Part shown: piece by piece, positions 7,710-16,297 of the stretch
How positions within the stretch are numbered: the stretch's first letter is position 1
Layout: the number at the start of each line of letters is the position of its first letter
Assembly (NCBI GenBank): GCA_023253295.1
Contig: JALRGZ010000203.1
Coordinates: 1 to 20,208, forward strand
Length of the DNA stretch: 20,208 nt
Source: Flavobacterium sp.
GTDB lineage: Bacteria > Bacteroidota > Bacteroidia > Flavobacteriales > Flavobacteriaceae
Direction of reading: 5' to 3'
The notes under the pieces: generated by a model
The model's database searches: none
Told to the model about the DNA's origin: nothing
The model's input: only the letters and a program-made list of their open reading frames with translations
Position numbers and translations under genes: made by a program

Positions 7710-9779
7710 ATGAAATTTATAAAAATGAAATTGTTTTTGAGTATAATATTGTGTGTTGCTTCTTTAAATTTATGGGCAGAAGATGGTCATAGTCTTTGGC
7801 TTCGGGGCAGAAAGCTGGGGGATGTTCATGTAGTTTGCACTAAAAAATCAACAACCATCAGCATAGCTAAGAAGGAACTGGAACAGGGTTGGCAAGGAAA
7901 ATCCGGAGTATCCATAGTATTAAAATTAAAGAAAGATAAGAGAATTAAGGGAGATGGTTTTATACTTAATAGTTTTGGTATTCAGGCTAATACAGAACTT
8001 GGGGTGCTTTATGGAGTTTATGAAATGTTGCGTCGTCAGCAAACTAATAAAGCTATTGCTAGTACAGAAATTATTAATCCTTCATATGAGCGCAGGTTAC
8101 TAAATCATTGGGATAATCCGGATGGTTTTATCGAGCGTGGATACTCAGGAAAGTCTATTTTTTGGAAATCAGGAAAAGATTCTCTGGTAGTTACCCAAAA
8201 AGATATAACAATATGGAAAGAATATGGCAGAGCAAATGCTTCAATAGGTATTAATGGTGCTGTACTTGACAATGTAAATGCATCCCCTTTTATTTTAACC
8301 TCCGGTTACCTCAACAGAGTAAAAGCAATAGCTGATGTGTTACGCCCTTTTGGTGTAAAAATATATCTTTCGGTTAAATTCTCATCTCCGGCACTTATTG
8401 GAGGTGTTAAAACTTCAGATCCTTTACATTCAGAAGTTATAAAATGGTGGGAAGGGAAAGTAAAGGAAATCTATAACCTTGTGCCTGATTTTGGAGGTTT
8501 TTTAATTAAAGCCAATAGTGAAGGACAACCTGGACCACAGGATTTTGGGCGTACTCATGCAGATGGTGCCAATATGTTAGCTGATGCTCTTAAACCCTAT
8601 GGAGGAATTGTGATGTGGCGTGCTTTTGTGTACAACTCATCTGATAACGATAGGGCCAAACAAGCGTATAATGAATTTAAGCCACTTGATGGTCAGTTCA
8701 GGGATAATGTTATTGTTCAGGTTAAAAATGGTCCTATTGATTTTCAGCCCCGTGAACCATTTAGCCCGCTTTTTGGTGCAATGAACAAAAACTCCGTAAT
8801 GCCTGAATTACAGATTACACAAGAGTATTTAGGACATTCGGTACATCTGGTATATTTAGCCCCAATGTGGGAAGAATTTTTAAAAAGCGATACTTATCAG
8901 AATGGTTCAGGGAGCACAGTAGCCAGTTGTACAGATGGCACAGTCTTTCCTAAGAAATATACAGCCATTGCCGGTGTCGCAAATATAGGACTGGATGCTA
9001 ACTGGTGCGGGCATCAATTTGCACAGGCTAACTGGTATGCTTTTGGGCGTTTAGCCTGGGATAACCAGTTAACAAGTGAACAGATTGCTAAAGAATGGAT
9101 TGAGCTAACTTTTAAGCCTGTATCTGATCAATATCTAAATTCAACTGACTGGACAGAAAATTTTTTGATTCCAGTAAAACAAATGATGATGGAAAGTCAC
9201 GAAGCTGCGGTAAATTATATGATGCCATTGGGATTACATCACATTTTTGCTGCAGAACATCATTATGGTCCGGGACCTTGGTGGGCACCTGAAAATATGC
9301 GTAAAGACTGGACACCTCCATATTACCACCAGGCAGATACAATCGGAGTAGGTTTTAACAGGTCAACAAGCGGAAGTGATGCGGTTAGCCAATACAACGA
9401 ACCGCTCAGATCACAGTTTAATGATGTAAAAAACTGTCCTGAGATGTTCCTGCTTTGGTTTCACCATGTTCCCTGGGATTATAAATTAAAAAACGGGAAT
9501 ACTTTGTGGGATGAAATATGTAGGCACTATGATAAGGGGGTACAACAAGTACGTGGTTTTCAAAAGACATGGGATAAAGTTCAGTCGTATGTTGATGTTA
9601 ATCGTTTTGTCGAAGTTCAGGACAAACTTCGAAATCAAAGCAGGAATGCTCAATTATGGAAAGATGGCTGTTTGCTGTATTTTCAGCAGTTCAGTAAAAG
9701 ACCAATTCCGTATGAATTAGAGCGCCCAATATACAATTTACAAGATATTATGAAACTTGACTTTAGTAAAACTGAATAG
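7710..9779 (+). CDS. GH67 alpha-glucuronidase
   Basis: This 689-residue enzyme removes (4-O-methyl-)alpha-D-glucuronic acid from the terminal xylose of glucuronoxylan oligosaccharides. GH67 hallmarks are LNHWDNPDG with ERGYSGKSIFW, FGGFLIKANSEGQPGP, GPIDFQPREP, and NWYAFGRLAWD. The three catalytic acids are visible: Glu271 in NSEGQ (acid), Asp344 in PIDFQ and Glu366 in PELQIT. The 271-to-344 spacing of 73 equals that between Glu292 and Asp365 of the Cellvibrio enzyme GlcA67A. Length fits the family. The start could be Met1 or Met6 (MKLFLSIILC); a signal peptide ends near LWA-E, so the enzyme is probably periplasmic and acts on imported oligosaccharides. It follows GH3 by 171 bases, a natural partner that would remove the exposed xylose after glucuronic acid has gone. 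Confidence 0.93.
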   Translation: MKFIKMKLFLSIILCVASLNLWAEDGHSLWLRGRKLGDVHVVCTKKSTTISIAKKELEQGWQGKSGVSIVLKLKKDKRIKGDGFILNSFGIQANTELGVLYGVYEMLRRQQTNKAIASTEIINPSYERRLLNHWDNPDGFIERGYSGKSIFWKSGKDSLVVTQKDITIWKEYGRANASIGINGAVLDNVNASPFILTSGYLNRVKAIADVLRPFGVKIYLSVKFSSPALIGGVKTSDPLHSEVIKWWEGKVKEIYNLVPDFGGFLIKANSEGQPGPQDFGRTHADGANMLADALKPYGGIVMWRAFVYNSSDNDRAKQAYNEFKPLDGQFRDNVIVQVKNGPIDFQPREPFSPLFGAMNKNSVMPELQITQEYLGHSVHLVYLAPMWEEFLKSDTYQNGSGSTVASCTDGTVFPKKYTAIAGVANIGLDANWCGHQFAQANWYAFGRLAWDNQLTSEQIAKEWIELTFKPVSDQYLNSTDWTENFLIPVKQMMMESHEAAVNYMMPLGLHHIFAAEHHYGPGPWWAPENMRKDWTPPYYHQADTIGVGFNRSTSGSDAVSQYNEPLRSQFNDVKNCPEMFLLWFHHVPWDYKLKNGNTLWDEICRHYDKGVQQVRGFQKTWDKVQSYVDVNRFVEVQDKLRNQSRNAQLWKDGCLLYFQQFSKRPIPYELERPIYNLQDIMKLDFSKTE

Positions 9780-9964
9780 GCAAAATAAGTTAATGAAATT
9801 TATGATTAACACTATTTGTAAATACAATATTTTATAGCTGCTTAGTTTCTGAGGAAATAAAATTTATAAAGACTTCTGTATTCGCATACTTACATTTTTG
9901 CTGATACAATGAAAAAAAAGACAATAATTCGCATAATTAAGTTTATACATTAAGAAAATACAAA

Positions 9965-10318
9965 ATGAAAGAATCTTTTAAACGCTATTGTAAAACCATG
10001 GAGTTGCGTAATAATGCAACATTAATTGAAGCCTATAAAAAAGCACACGCTAAAGGCGCAGCTTGGCCTGAAATAACTCAGGGAATGAAAGAGGTAGGAA
10101 TCATAGATATGGAAATTTTTCTTTTTGGAACAAAACTATTCATGATTATGGATACTGTGGCTGATTTTGATCATGATAAGGCTATGTCTGAATTAGCACT
10201 AAAACCACGTCAAAGCGAATGGGAGGCTCATATGTCACAATTTCAGGATAGTTCTGCCGAAGCAACTGCCGACCAAAAATGGCAATTGATGGAAAGAATT
10301 TATAAAATGGATGAATAA
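9965..10318 (+). CDS. L-rhamnose mutarotase family protein
   Basis: This 117-residue cytoplasmic protein of the RhaM/YiiL family (dimeric ferredoxin-like fold, DUF718) interconverts the anomers of a deoxy sugar. Visible family features are the Tyr24-xxx-His28 motif, AWPEIT at 33-38, the MEIFLFG strand, LFMIMDT and a C-terminal KWQLMERIY. No signal peptide is present. The HxxxxxWPEIT spacing is the longer form that I recall from Bacteroidota and related bacteria, often near L-fucose genes; with a GH29 alpha-L-fucosidase in this cluster, L-fucose is as likely a substrate as L-rhamnose. It is the only sugar-metabolism gene in the window that acts after hydrolysis. No kinase, isomerase or aldolase accompanies it here. 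Confidence 0.85.
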   Translation: MKESFKRYCKTMELRNNATLIEAYKKAHAKGAAWPEITQGMKEVGIIDMEIFLFGTKLFMIMDTVADFDHDKAMSELALKPRQSEWEAHMSQFQDSSAEATADQKWQLMERIYKMDE

Positions 10319-10400
10319 ATATTGAAATTTTTGAGTAAAGTTTTTTGTGTCAAAACGAGTTTAAAATGGGGGTAAATTATAAGAAATAAATAGCTAACAA

Positions 10401-10583
10401 ATGAAAAATACAATTTTTACAATTTTAGTTTTTTTTATGATTTTATCGTGTATAGATCAGAATACTAACAAAAATAAAGCTTCTGTTCAAGATAAGAAAA
10501 AAAAGTATAGTAGAGAACCTGAATACAATAATGAGAATTATGTTTATGATATAAGTTTCAAATATAAAAGTGATGATGATTAG
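10401..10583 (+). CDS. Small lipoprotein, truncated paralogue of the next gene
   Basis: A 60-residue predicted lipoprotein with a lipobox (MILS-C, Cys17) and a highly charged, Lys/Asn-rich remainder. Its first 17 residues, the QDxKK stretch and the EYN...YVYDISF stretch align with the gene that follows, but it ends where that protein continues for about 75 more residues. The leader before the start (ATAAGAAATAAAT from 10379) also matches the leader of the next gene (ATAACAAATAAAT from 10645). It is therefore the truncated copy of a tandem duplication, probably non-functional or reduced. No function is known. Confidence 0.55.
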   Translation: MKNTIFTILVFFMILSCIDQNTNKNKASVQDKKKKYSREPEYNNENYVYDISFKYKSDDD

Positions 10584-10665
10584 ATGTATGTATCTGGTTA
10601 ACTAGCGGTTTGTAAGTTAAATAAAACAGAGGCAAAATTTCGGTATAACAAATAAATGATTACAG

Positions 10666-11079
10666 ATGAAAAATACAATCTTAAGAATTTTGGTATTAAT
10701 TACATTCCTGTCTTGTAAGCATCAAAATGATACTAGAGATGTAGGAACTATTCAAGATGAAAAAAAAATGTTCATAGAAGTAGATTCTTTATACGGGAAA
10801 ACACTTGAATACAATTATGGAGATCATGTTTATGAAGTAAATTTTATATCTGAAAATGAACTCTATTGGAAATGTATAAAAGGAAGTGAAAAGGGAAAGG
10901 ACGCAACTGATAAATATTCTGCTTTACGACTGGATAATAGCACTTTGTTTGTTTCCTGGGTTGAAAAAGATGGATTAGGTGTTAGCCAAGTAATTGATCT
11001 GCAGAATAACACTGTGAAAACTTTTTTGAAAATGAATAAGGAAATAGTACCTCTTATAGGGACAATTCGCAAATTATAA
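10666..11079 (+). CDS. Lipoprotein with MoaF-related domain
   Basis: A 137-residue predicted lipoprotein (lipobox FLS-C, Cys17). After a short charged linker, residues about 44-137 (GKTLEYNYGDHVYEVNF, ENELYWKCIKG, LFVSWVEKDG, VIDLQNNTV) resemble the small lipocalin-like beta-barrel called the MoaF-related domain. This match rests on remembered pattern, not a search. Proteins of this kind have no settled function; a small-molecule binding role at the membrane is a guess. The gene lies 82 bases after its truncated paralogue and is not an obvious part of polysaccharide breakdown. Confidence 0.65.
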   Translation: MKNTILRILVLITFLSCKHQNDTRDVGTIQDEKKMFIEVDSLYGKTLEYNYGDHVYEVNFISENELYWKCIKGSEKGKDATDKYSALRLDNSTLFVSWVEKDGLGVSQVIDLQNNTVKTFLKMNKEIVPLIGTIRKL

Positions 11080-11081
11080 AA

Positions 11082-11246
11082 AATGGAATAGTAAACAATC
11101 TCATAATATTATTAAAACCAAGCACTAATAAATTTGCAGGAGTTGGGCATTGATATTCTGATAATCCTAATGCTGTATTTTCAAGTCAGGATATATGGGA
11201 TTTTTGCAATAAATTTTCATTAATAAATGATAAAAAAATAAAATTA
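11082..11246 (+). pseudogene. Remnant of an alpha/beta-hydrolase esterase C-terminus
   Basis: In the frame starting at 11082, a stretch reads FAGVGH-stop-YSDNPNAVFSSQD, then IWDFCNKFSL. This resembles the ends of CE1-type feruloyl/acetyl esterases and PHB-depolymerase-like hydrolases, where the catalytic His lies in GGGH, usually followed by Trp, and the protein ends NPNAxxxASEEIWxFFxKF. The TGA at 11151-11153 stands where TGG (Trp) would be expected. The N-terminal part with the nucleophile is absent. The stretch is short, so the assignment is tentative. Confidence 0.4.
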
Positions 11247-11277
11247 AGTAACCAAAATAACCAAATAATAGAGATAA

Positions 11278-13713
11278 ATGATACTAAGATTCGCAATATT
11301 TTTCTTTTTCTTATCTATTAGTGCGAATGCACAAGTTATTCAGCAAACAACTGTATCGAAAAGAACAAAAGAAAATTTTGATAAAAGTTGGCAATTTCAT
11401 AAAGGCGATATTGCCATGAAACAGGTTGTTAGAGTGGGGCAAGGCGGGATTACGGATATTAATGTTCCTGTTATTGCCAAGAAAGATACAGTCATTGATT
11501 ATACCAATTTTAGAAGTAGTTTATCAATGTTACCGACCGATTGGAGAACGGTTAACCTTCCTCATGACTGGTGTATCGAAGGTGACTTTGTTCATGACGA
11601 TGATTTGGGAAGTCAGCCATCAGCCAGTGGATATTTAGCTGTTGGAAAAGGAGTTTATAGAAAGGAATTTGAAATATCTGAATCGGACAAAGGGAAGAAA
11701 ATATCCATCGAATTTGATGGAATTTTTAGAAACAGCACAGTTTGGGTAAACGGTCACCTTCTGGGTACTCATCTCAGTGGATATACACCATCAAATTATG
11801 ACCTGAGTGATTTCTTGCGTTATGGCAATGAAGGGAAAAACGTGATTTTGGTAAAGGTAGATGCAACTCAGCCAGAAGGCTGGTGGTATGAAGGTTGTGG
11901 TATTTACAGACATGTTTGGATTGTTAAAACAGACAAACTTCATGTAGCCAGGTTTGGTACTTATGTTACAACACCTTCGGTATCTGATGCGGAAGCAACA
12001 GTGAGTATTAGAACCACATTGAAAAACGAATACAAAACGGTTAAAAATGTTAGCCTTGTTTCGAAAATAATCAACGAGAAAGGGCTTGTGATAGCTACAA
12101 AAACTTCTACGCTGTCAATCCCTCCATTTGGTCAGACGGAAGTATCTCAAACAGACACAATTGAAAAACTTTTGATTTGGTCGCCTGAGACACCTAATCT
12201 TTATAAAGTACTTACTGAAGTTTTTGAAAATGGAAATGTTGTAGATACTTACGAAACTACATTTGGTGTGCGAACTGTAGAGATTAATAAAAATGGAGTG
12301 TTTCTTAATGGCAAGCTTTATCCTGTAAAAGGAACTTGTAACCATCAGGATTTTGCAGGTATTGGAGTTGCTGTTCCGGATAAAGTAAATTGGTATAAGT
12401 TGAAAGTACTCAAAGAAGTAGGTAGTAATGCCTATCGTTGTACACATCATCCGCCGACTCCAGAAGTGCTGAATATGTGCGACAGTATTGGTATGTTAGT
12501 ATTAGATGAAAACCGTCATTTGTCAAGTTCTAAAGATGGTCTGGAAGATTTATCTGCCATGTTATATAGAGACAGAAATCATCCATCTATATTTATGTGG
12601 AGTTTAGAGAATGAAGAAGCAATGCAGGGGACTGTGACGGGAGCCCGAATTATGGAAACCATGGTGAATACAGCTCATAAAATTGACCCTTCCCGAAAAG
12701 TTACCGCAGCAATGAATCATGCACGTAATGAGGGTGGTTACAGTGATGTGCTGGATGTTGTGGGTTATAATTATGGCGACAAGCAATTGGCTTATGTAAA
12801 AGATAAAGAAAATCACCCGGATCGTGTTATGTTTTGTACCGAAGGAACAAGTTTTGTTTCGACTCGAGGAGAATATGAAAATAGTTGGTGGAAACACACT
12901 TGTTCTAATTCAACTATTTGGCAACCAGATTGGGGGCCTTACCCTGGTGAGGACTGGGCAGATATTGTGAAGTATCCTTATCTGGGAGGTTTATTTGTGT
13001 GGACAGCATTTGATTATAGAGGAGAACCAACACCATTTTCATGGCCTAGTGTAGCCTCACAATTCGGGTTTTTGGATGTTTGCGGTTTCCCTAAAGACGG
13101 TTATTATGCTTATAAATCGGCTTGGACTGATATTCCAACCGTACATATTTTTCCACACTGGAATTGGACAGGAAAAGAAGGACAAAAAATGAAGGTACAT
13201 AGCTATACTAATTGCGACGAAGTAGAATTGTTCTTAAATGGTAAAAGTATTGGGAGACAAAAAGCAGTTCCTTACAAGAAATTGATTTGGGATTTGATTT
13301 ATCAACCAGGAAAATTGGAAGCCCGTGGTTATAAAGCTGGTAAATTAGTAACCAAAGATATAGTTGAAACAACTAAAGCCCCTGCTCAGATTGATTTAGA
13401 AAGTGATGTAAATACATTAAAAGCAGATGGATGCGATGTAGCCATAATTAAGGTTGCCATAAAAGATACCAAGGGTAGAGTTGTGCCAACAGCTGATAAC
13501 TTGGTGAAATTTGAAATTGAAGGTCCCGGAAAAATAATTGGTGTTGCTAATGGAAATCCTAATAGTCACGAACGAGATAAAGCCAATCAACGAATGGCAT
13601 TCAATGGTTATTGTATGGTGTTAGTACAATCGGATGAAAAGTCTGGTAATATCAAGATAAAGGCTTCATCTGATGCACTTAAGAGTACTGTGATATCTAT
13701 TATTGCTAAATAG
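11278..13713 (+). CDS. GH2 beta-galactosidase-like enzyme
   Basis: This 811-residue GH2 enzyme is probably periplasmic (signal peptide ending near ANA-Q). Domain order: sugar-binding jelly roll (WRTVNLPHDW, GVYRKEF, VWVNGHLLG), immunoglobulin-like domain, TIM barrel, then a DUF4982-type domain (HIFPHWNW...VELFLNGKS) and a C-terminal Ig-like domain (about residues 700-811). Catalytic residues are Glu446 in SLENEE (acid/base; usual form SxGNE) and Glu522 in FCTEGTS (nucleophile). The Gly usually before Asn of the acid/base motif is Glu here. This architecture is most often beta-galactosidase, and beta-glucuronidase or other activities also occur. With a fucosidase and xyloglucanase nearby, removal of beta-galactose from side chains is the best guess. 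The next gene starts 3 bases after its stop, so the two are co-transcribed. Confidence 0.88.
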   Translation: MILRFAIFFFFLSISANAQVIQQTTVSKRTKENFDKSWQFHKGDIAMKQVVRVGQGGITDINVPVIAKKDTVIDYTNFRSSLSMLPTDWRTVNLPHDWCIEGDFVHDDDLGSQPSASGYLAVGKGVYRKEFEISESDKGKKISIEFDGIFRNSTVWVNGHLLGTHLSGYTPSNYDLSDFLRYGNEGKNVILVKVDATQPEGWWYEGCGIYRHVWIVKTDKLHVARFGTYVTTPSVSDAEATVSIRTTLKNEYKTVKNVSLVSKIINEKGLVIATKTSTLSIPPFGQTEVSQTDTIEKLLIWSPETPNLYKVLTEVFENGNVVDTYETTFGVRTVEINKNGVFLNGKLYPVKGTCNHQDFAGIGVAVPDKVNWYKLKVLKEVGSNAYRCTHHPPTPEVLNMCDSIGMLVLDENRHLSSSKDGLEDLSAMLYRDRNHPSIFMWSLENEEAMQGTVTGARIMETMVNTAHKIDPSRKVTAAMNHARNEGGYSDVLDVVGYNYGDKQLAYVKDKENHPDRVMFCTEGTSFVSTRGEYENSWWKHTCSNSTIWQPDWGPYPGEDWADIVKYPYLGGLFVWTAFDYRGEPTPFSWPSVASQFGFLDVCGFPKDGYYAYKSAWTDIPTVHIFPHWNWTGKEGQKMKVHSYTNCDEVELFLNGKSIGRQKAVPYKKLIWDLIYQPGKLEARGYKAGKLVTKDIVETTKAPAQIDLESDVNTLKADGCDVAIIKVAIKDTKGRVVPTADNLVKFEIEGPGKIIGVANGNPNSHERDKANQRMAFNGYCMVLVQSDEKSGNIKIKASSDALKSTVISIIAK

Positions 13714-13716
13714 ACT

Positions 13717-16086
13717 ATGATGTATAATTCAAAGAAAATATTTTTTTTATTTGTCATAATGGCCAGTACTTGCTTATTTGCCAAAACAAAGTATTATGTT
13801 TCTGTCAATGGTAAAGATAGTAACCCCGGATCTAGAAGCAAGCCTTTTGCCACAATAAAAAGAGCATTATCAGAAGCTCGTACTATATCAGGCACGGTTG
13901 TGATTTACCTTCATGAAGGTATGTATTATTTAAACGAACCTATAGTATTTAGTCCTGCCGATTCAAGGAAAGAAAACGAATCCCTGACTATTAAAAATGA
14001 AAAAAATCAGAACGTTACCATTTCGGGAAGTAAAAAATTAAATCTAAATTGGGAAACATACAAAAATGGTATTTGGAAGGCTAAGGTAACTCAAGATCTT
14101 ATTTTTGATTGTTTGTTGGTCAACGGACAAATACAACATGCAGCCCGTTATCCAAATTATGACCCTAAAGCTCAATACTACGGTGGAACTGCAGAAGATG
14201 TAATTTCTAAAGAAAGAGTAACTAATTGGAAATCCCCAGAAGGTGGTTATATTCATGCGTTGCACCCATCTTTATGGGGGGATTCCCATTACAAGATCAT
14301 TGGAAAAGACGACAAAGGAGATTTGCAACTTGTAGGTGGTTGGCAAAACAATCGCCCTATGGGAATGCACCAAAAATATCGTTTTGTAGAAAATATTTTT
14401 GAAGAATTAGATGTGGAAAATGAATGGTATTATGATAAAAAAGCAAAAATGTTGTATTACTATCCACCAAAAAATTTGGATATTAAAAAAGCAAAATTTG
14501 AGACGCCACAAATTACCCATTTGTTTGAATTCAGAGGTACAGAAGCGATTCCAGTTAAGAATATAAATATTTTAGGTCTCTATCTTACGCAAACACTTCG
14601 CACATTCATGGAGAATAAAGAACCTTTGTTACGAAGCGATTGGACAATTTACCGTGGTGGAGCTGTACTTTTTGATGGGGCTGTAAATTGTACATTAAAA
14701 GATTGTACACTTTCTGAATTGGGAGGAAATGCTGTTTTTTTCAATAATTTTAATCGAAATTGTCAAGTTACAGATTGTAAAATTTCCGAAATAGGAGCAA
14801 GTGCATTTTGTTTTGTTGGAGATCCAAATGCAGTACGTTCAGCTAGTTTTCAGTATTATCAATTTGTACCATTGGATCAGATGGATCGTACACCAGGACC
14901 TAAAACAAATAATTATCCTGTAGATTGTAAGGTGTACAATAATTTGATGTTTAATTTGGGAACCGTAGAAAAACAATCTGCAGCTGTACAACTTTCCATG
15001 TGCCAAAGCATTACTGTGAGTCACAATACTATCTATGATATTTCCCGTGCCGGTATTAATGTGAACGAAGGAACTTGGGGAGGTCATATTATCGAATTCA
15101 ATGATATATTCAATACCGTAAAAGAAAGCGGAGACCATGGTTCTTTCAATTCCTGGGGGCGCGACAGATATTGGCATTTTGATAAAAAACTTATGGATTC
15201 CATTGTTGAGAATAATTTTGAACTTGCTATGCTTGATGTAGTAAAGCCTATTGTTATACAAAATAATCGCCTGCGTTGTGACCATGGCTGGGATATTGAT
15301 TTGGATGATGGTTCGAGTAACTACATAATCAAAAACAACCTGTGTTTGAATGGAGGTATAAAGTTACGAGAAGGAGTTAATCGTGTTGTTGAAAACAATA
15401 TTATGGTTAATAACACCTTCCATCCTCATGTTTGGTTTAAAAACTCTAATGATGTTTTTAAACATAATATAGTCATGAAAGGCTATTTACCCATTCAAAT
15501 TGATGTTTGGGGAAAAGAAACAGACTACAATGTTTTTCCTGATGCAGTCTCATTAAAAGAAGCACAAGATAGAGGAACAGATAGACATTCTATTTATGGC
15601 GGGCAGGATTTTATAAATCCCCAGAAAGGAGATTTCAGGATAAAAAAAGGTTCAAAAGTTTTTACTACTGGCTTCAAAAATTTTGATATGGAAAGTTTTG
15701 GTGTAGTATCACCAAAATTAAAAGCTTTGGCTAAAAAAGTAATTTTTCCTGTTGTAGCTAAGATTAAAGATCTGGATTACGATAAAGAAGCTATAGTTGA
15801 TTTTATGGGAGCTAAATTAAAAGACCTTAATACAGATGGAGAACAATCGGCGACAGGGATGGACAGCAAAAGAGGTGTTTTGGTACTGGAAATAAAATCC
15901 GAAACGGCATTCTCAAAAAGGTTACGGTTAAACGATGTTATACTTGCTTTAAATGGTAGGCCAATCCATACATTAAAAGATTTGTTTAATGTTCAAATGT
16001 CTGTAATGGAATCGAGTACAGAAATTTTAATATTCCGCAATCAAAAAGAAGTTAGACTGAGAGTTGAAATGGAAGTTAAAGATTAA
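13717..16086 (+). CDS. GH141-like right-handed beta-helix protein with C-terminal PDZ domain
   Basis: A 789-residue secreted protein. After a signal peptide (to about residue 22) it begins YYVSVNGKDSNPGSRSKPFATI, the typical opening of beta-helix carbohydrate enzymes. The central helix (about residues 270-620) holds repeated N-N and I-x-x-N turns and the acidic patches SGDHGSFNSWGRDRYW (Asp473, Asp483) and CDHGWDIDLDDGSSNY (Asp522-Asp531), as in GH141-like proteins. GH141 includes an alpha-L-fucosidase acting on rhamnogalacturonan-II and a xylanase, so either activity would suit this locus. Residues about 705-789 form a PDZ domain (RGVLVLEI, RLNDVILALNGRPI). It is read with the GH2 gene 3 bases upstream. 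The enzyme activity is not determinable from sequence. Confidence 0.78.
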   Translation: MMYNSKKIFFLFVIMASTCLFAKTKYYVSVNGKDSNPGSRSKPFATIKRALSEARTISGTVVIYLHEGMYYLNEPIVFSPADSRKENESLTIKNEKNQNVTISGSKKLNLNWETYKNGIWKAKVTQDLIFDCLLVNGQIQHAARYPNYDPKAQYYGGTAEDVISKERVTNWKSPEGGYIHALHPSLWGDSHYKIIGKDDKGDLQLVGGWQNNRPMGMHQKYRFVENIFEELDVENEWYYDKKAKMLYYYPPKNLDIKKAKFETPQITHLFEFRGTEAIPVKNINILGLYLTQTLRTFMENKEPLLRSDWTIYRGGAVLFDGAVNCTLKDCTLSELGGNAVFFNNFNRNCQVTDCKISEIGASAFCFVGDPNAVRSASFQYYQFVPLDQMDRTPGPKTNNYPVDCKVYNNLMFNLGTVEKQSAAVQLSMCQSITVSHNTIYDISRAGINVNEGTWGGHIIEFNDIFNTVKESGDHGSFNSWGRDRYWHFDKKLMDSIVENNFELAMLDVVKPIVIQNNRLRCDHGWDIDLDDGSSNYIIKNNLCLNGGIKLREGVNRVVENNIMVNNTFHPHVWFKNSNDVFKHNIVMKGYLPIQIDVWGKETDYNVFPDAVSLKEAQDRGTDRHSIYGGQDFINPQKGDFRIKKGSKVFTTGFKNFDMESFGVVSPKLKALAKKVIFPVVAKIKDLDYDKEAIVDFMGAKLKDLNTDGEQSATGMDSKRGVLVLEIKSETAFSKRLRLNDVILALNGRPIHTLKDLFNVQMSVMESSTEILIFRNQKEVRLRVEMEVKD
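15840..16083 (+). other. PDZ domain at the end of the GH141-like protein
   Basis: About 80 residues match the PDZ fold: the carboxylate-binding loop (RGVLVLEI instead of GLGF), the helix-strand segment LRLNDVILALNGRPIHTLKDL and a final strand pair ending EVRLRVEMEV. Such a domain usually binds C-termini or beta-strands of partner proteins, hinting at anchoring or complex formation in the periplasm. Confidence 0.7.
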
Positions 16087-16156
16087 AATCAATTATCTGT
16101 TGAATACATTCTAATCAGACTCTATTTTAAAATAAAGGTGATTTTATATTCGTACT

Positions 16157-16182
16157 AGCAGTGAAATTTAGTTACTGCTTTT
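16157..16182 (+). terminator. Hairpin terminator after GH141-like gene
   Basis: AGCAGT at 16157-16162 pairs with ACTGCT at 16174-16179 around an 11-base loop, and the right arm runs into TTTT. The stem can be lengthened by two A-T pairs with one bulged G. It lies 71 bases after the stop codon and probably separates the GH2/GH141-like pair from the fucosidase gene. Confidence 0.45.
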
Positions 16183-16297
16183 CGATATAATGTAATAATT
16201 GATTAATTCAAATTACTGATTTATAAAGAGAATTAAGCTATTGTAAGTAAAATAATTGGTAGTGAAAAAAAATAAAACTTGTAAATAATAAAAAATC

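Noticed and set aside
9789..9810. GTTAAT...ATTAAC inverted repeat after the GH67 gene
   Set aside because: Only 6 bp, entirely weak pairs apart from one G-C, and no T-run; not convincing as a terminator.
14839..15285. Minus-strand open frame of 148 codons
   Set aside because: It lies wholly opposite the conserved beta-helix gene, whose residues explain the sequence; the antisense product has no recognisable features.
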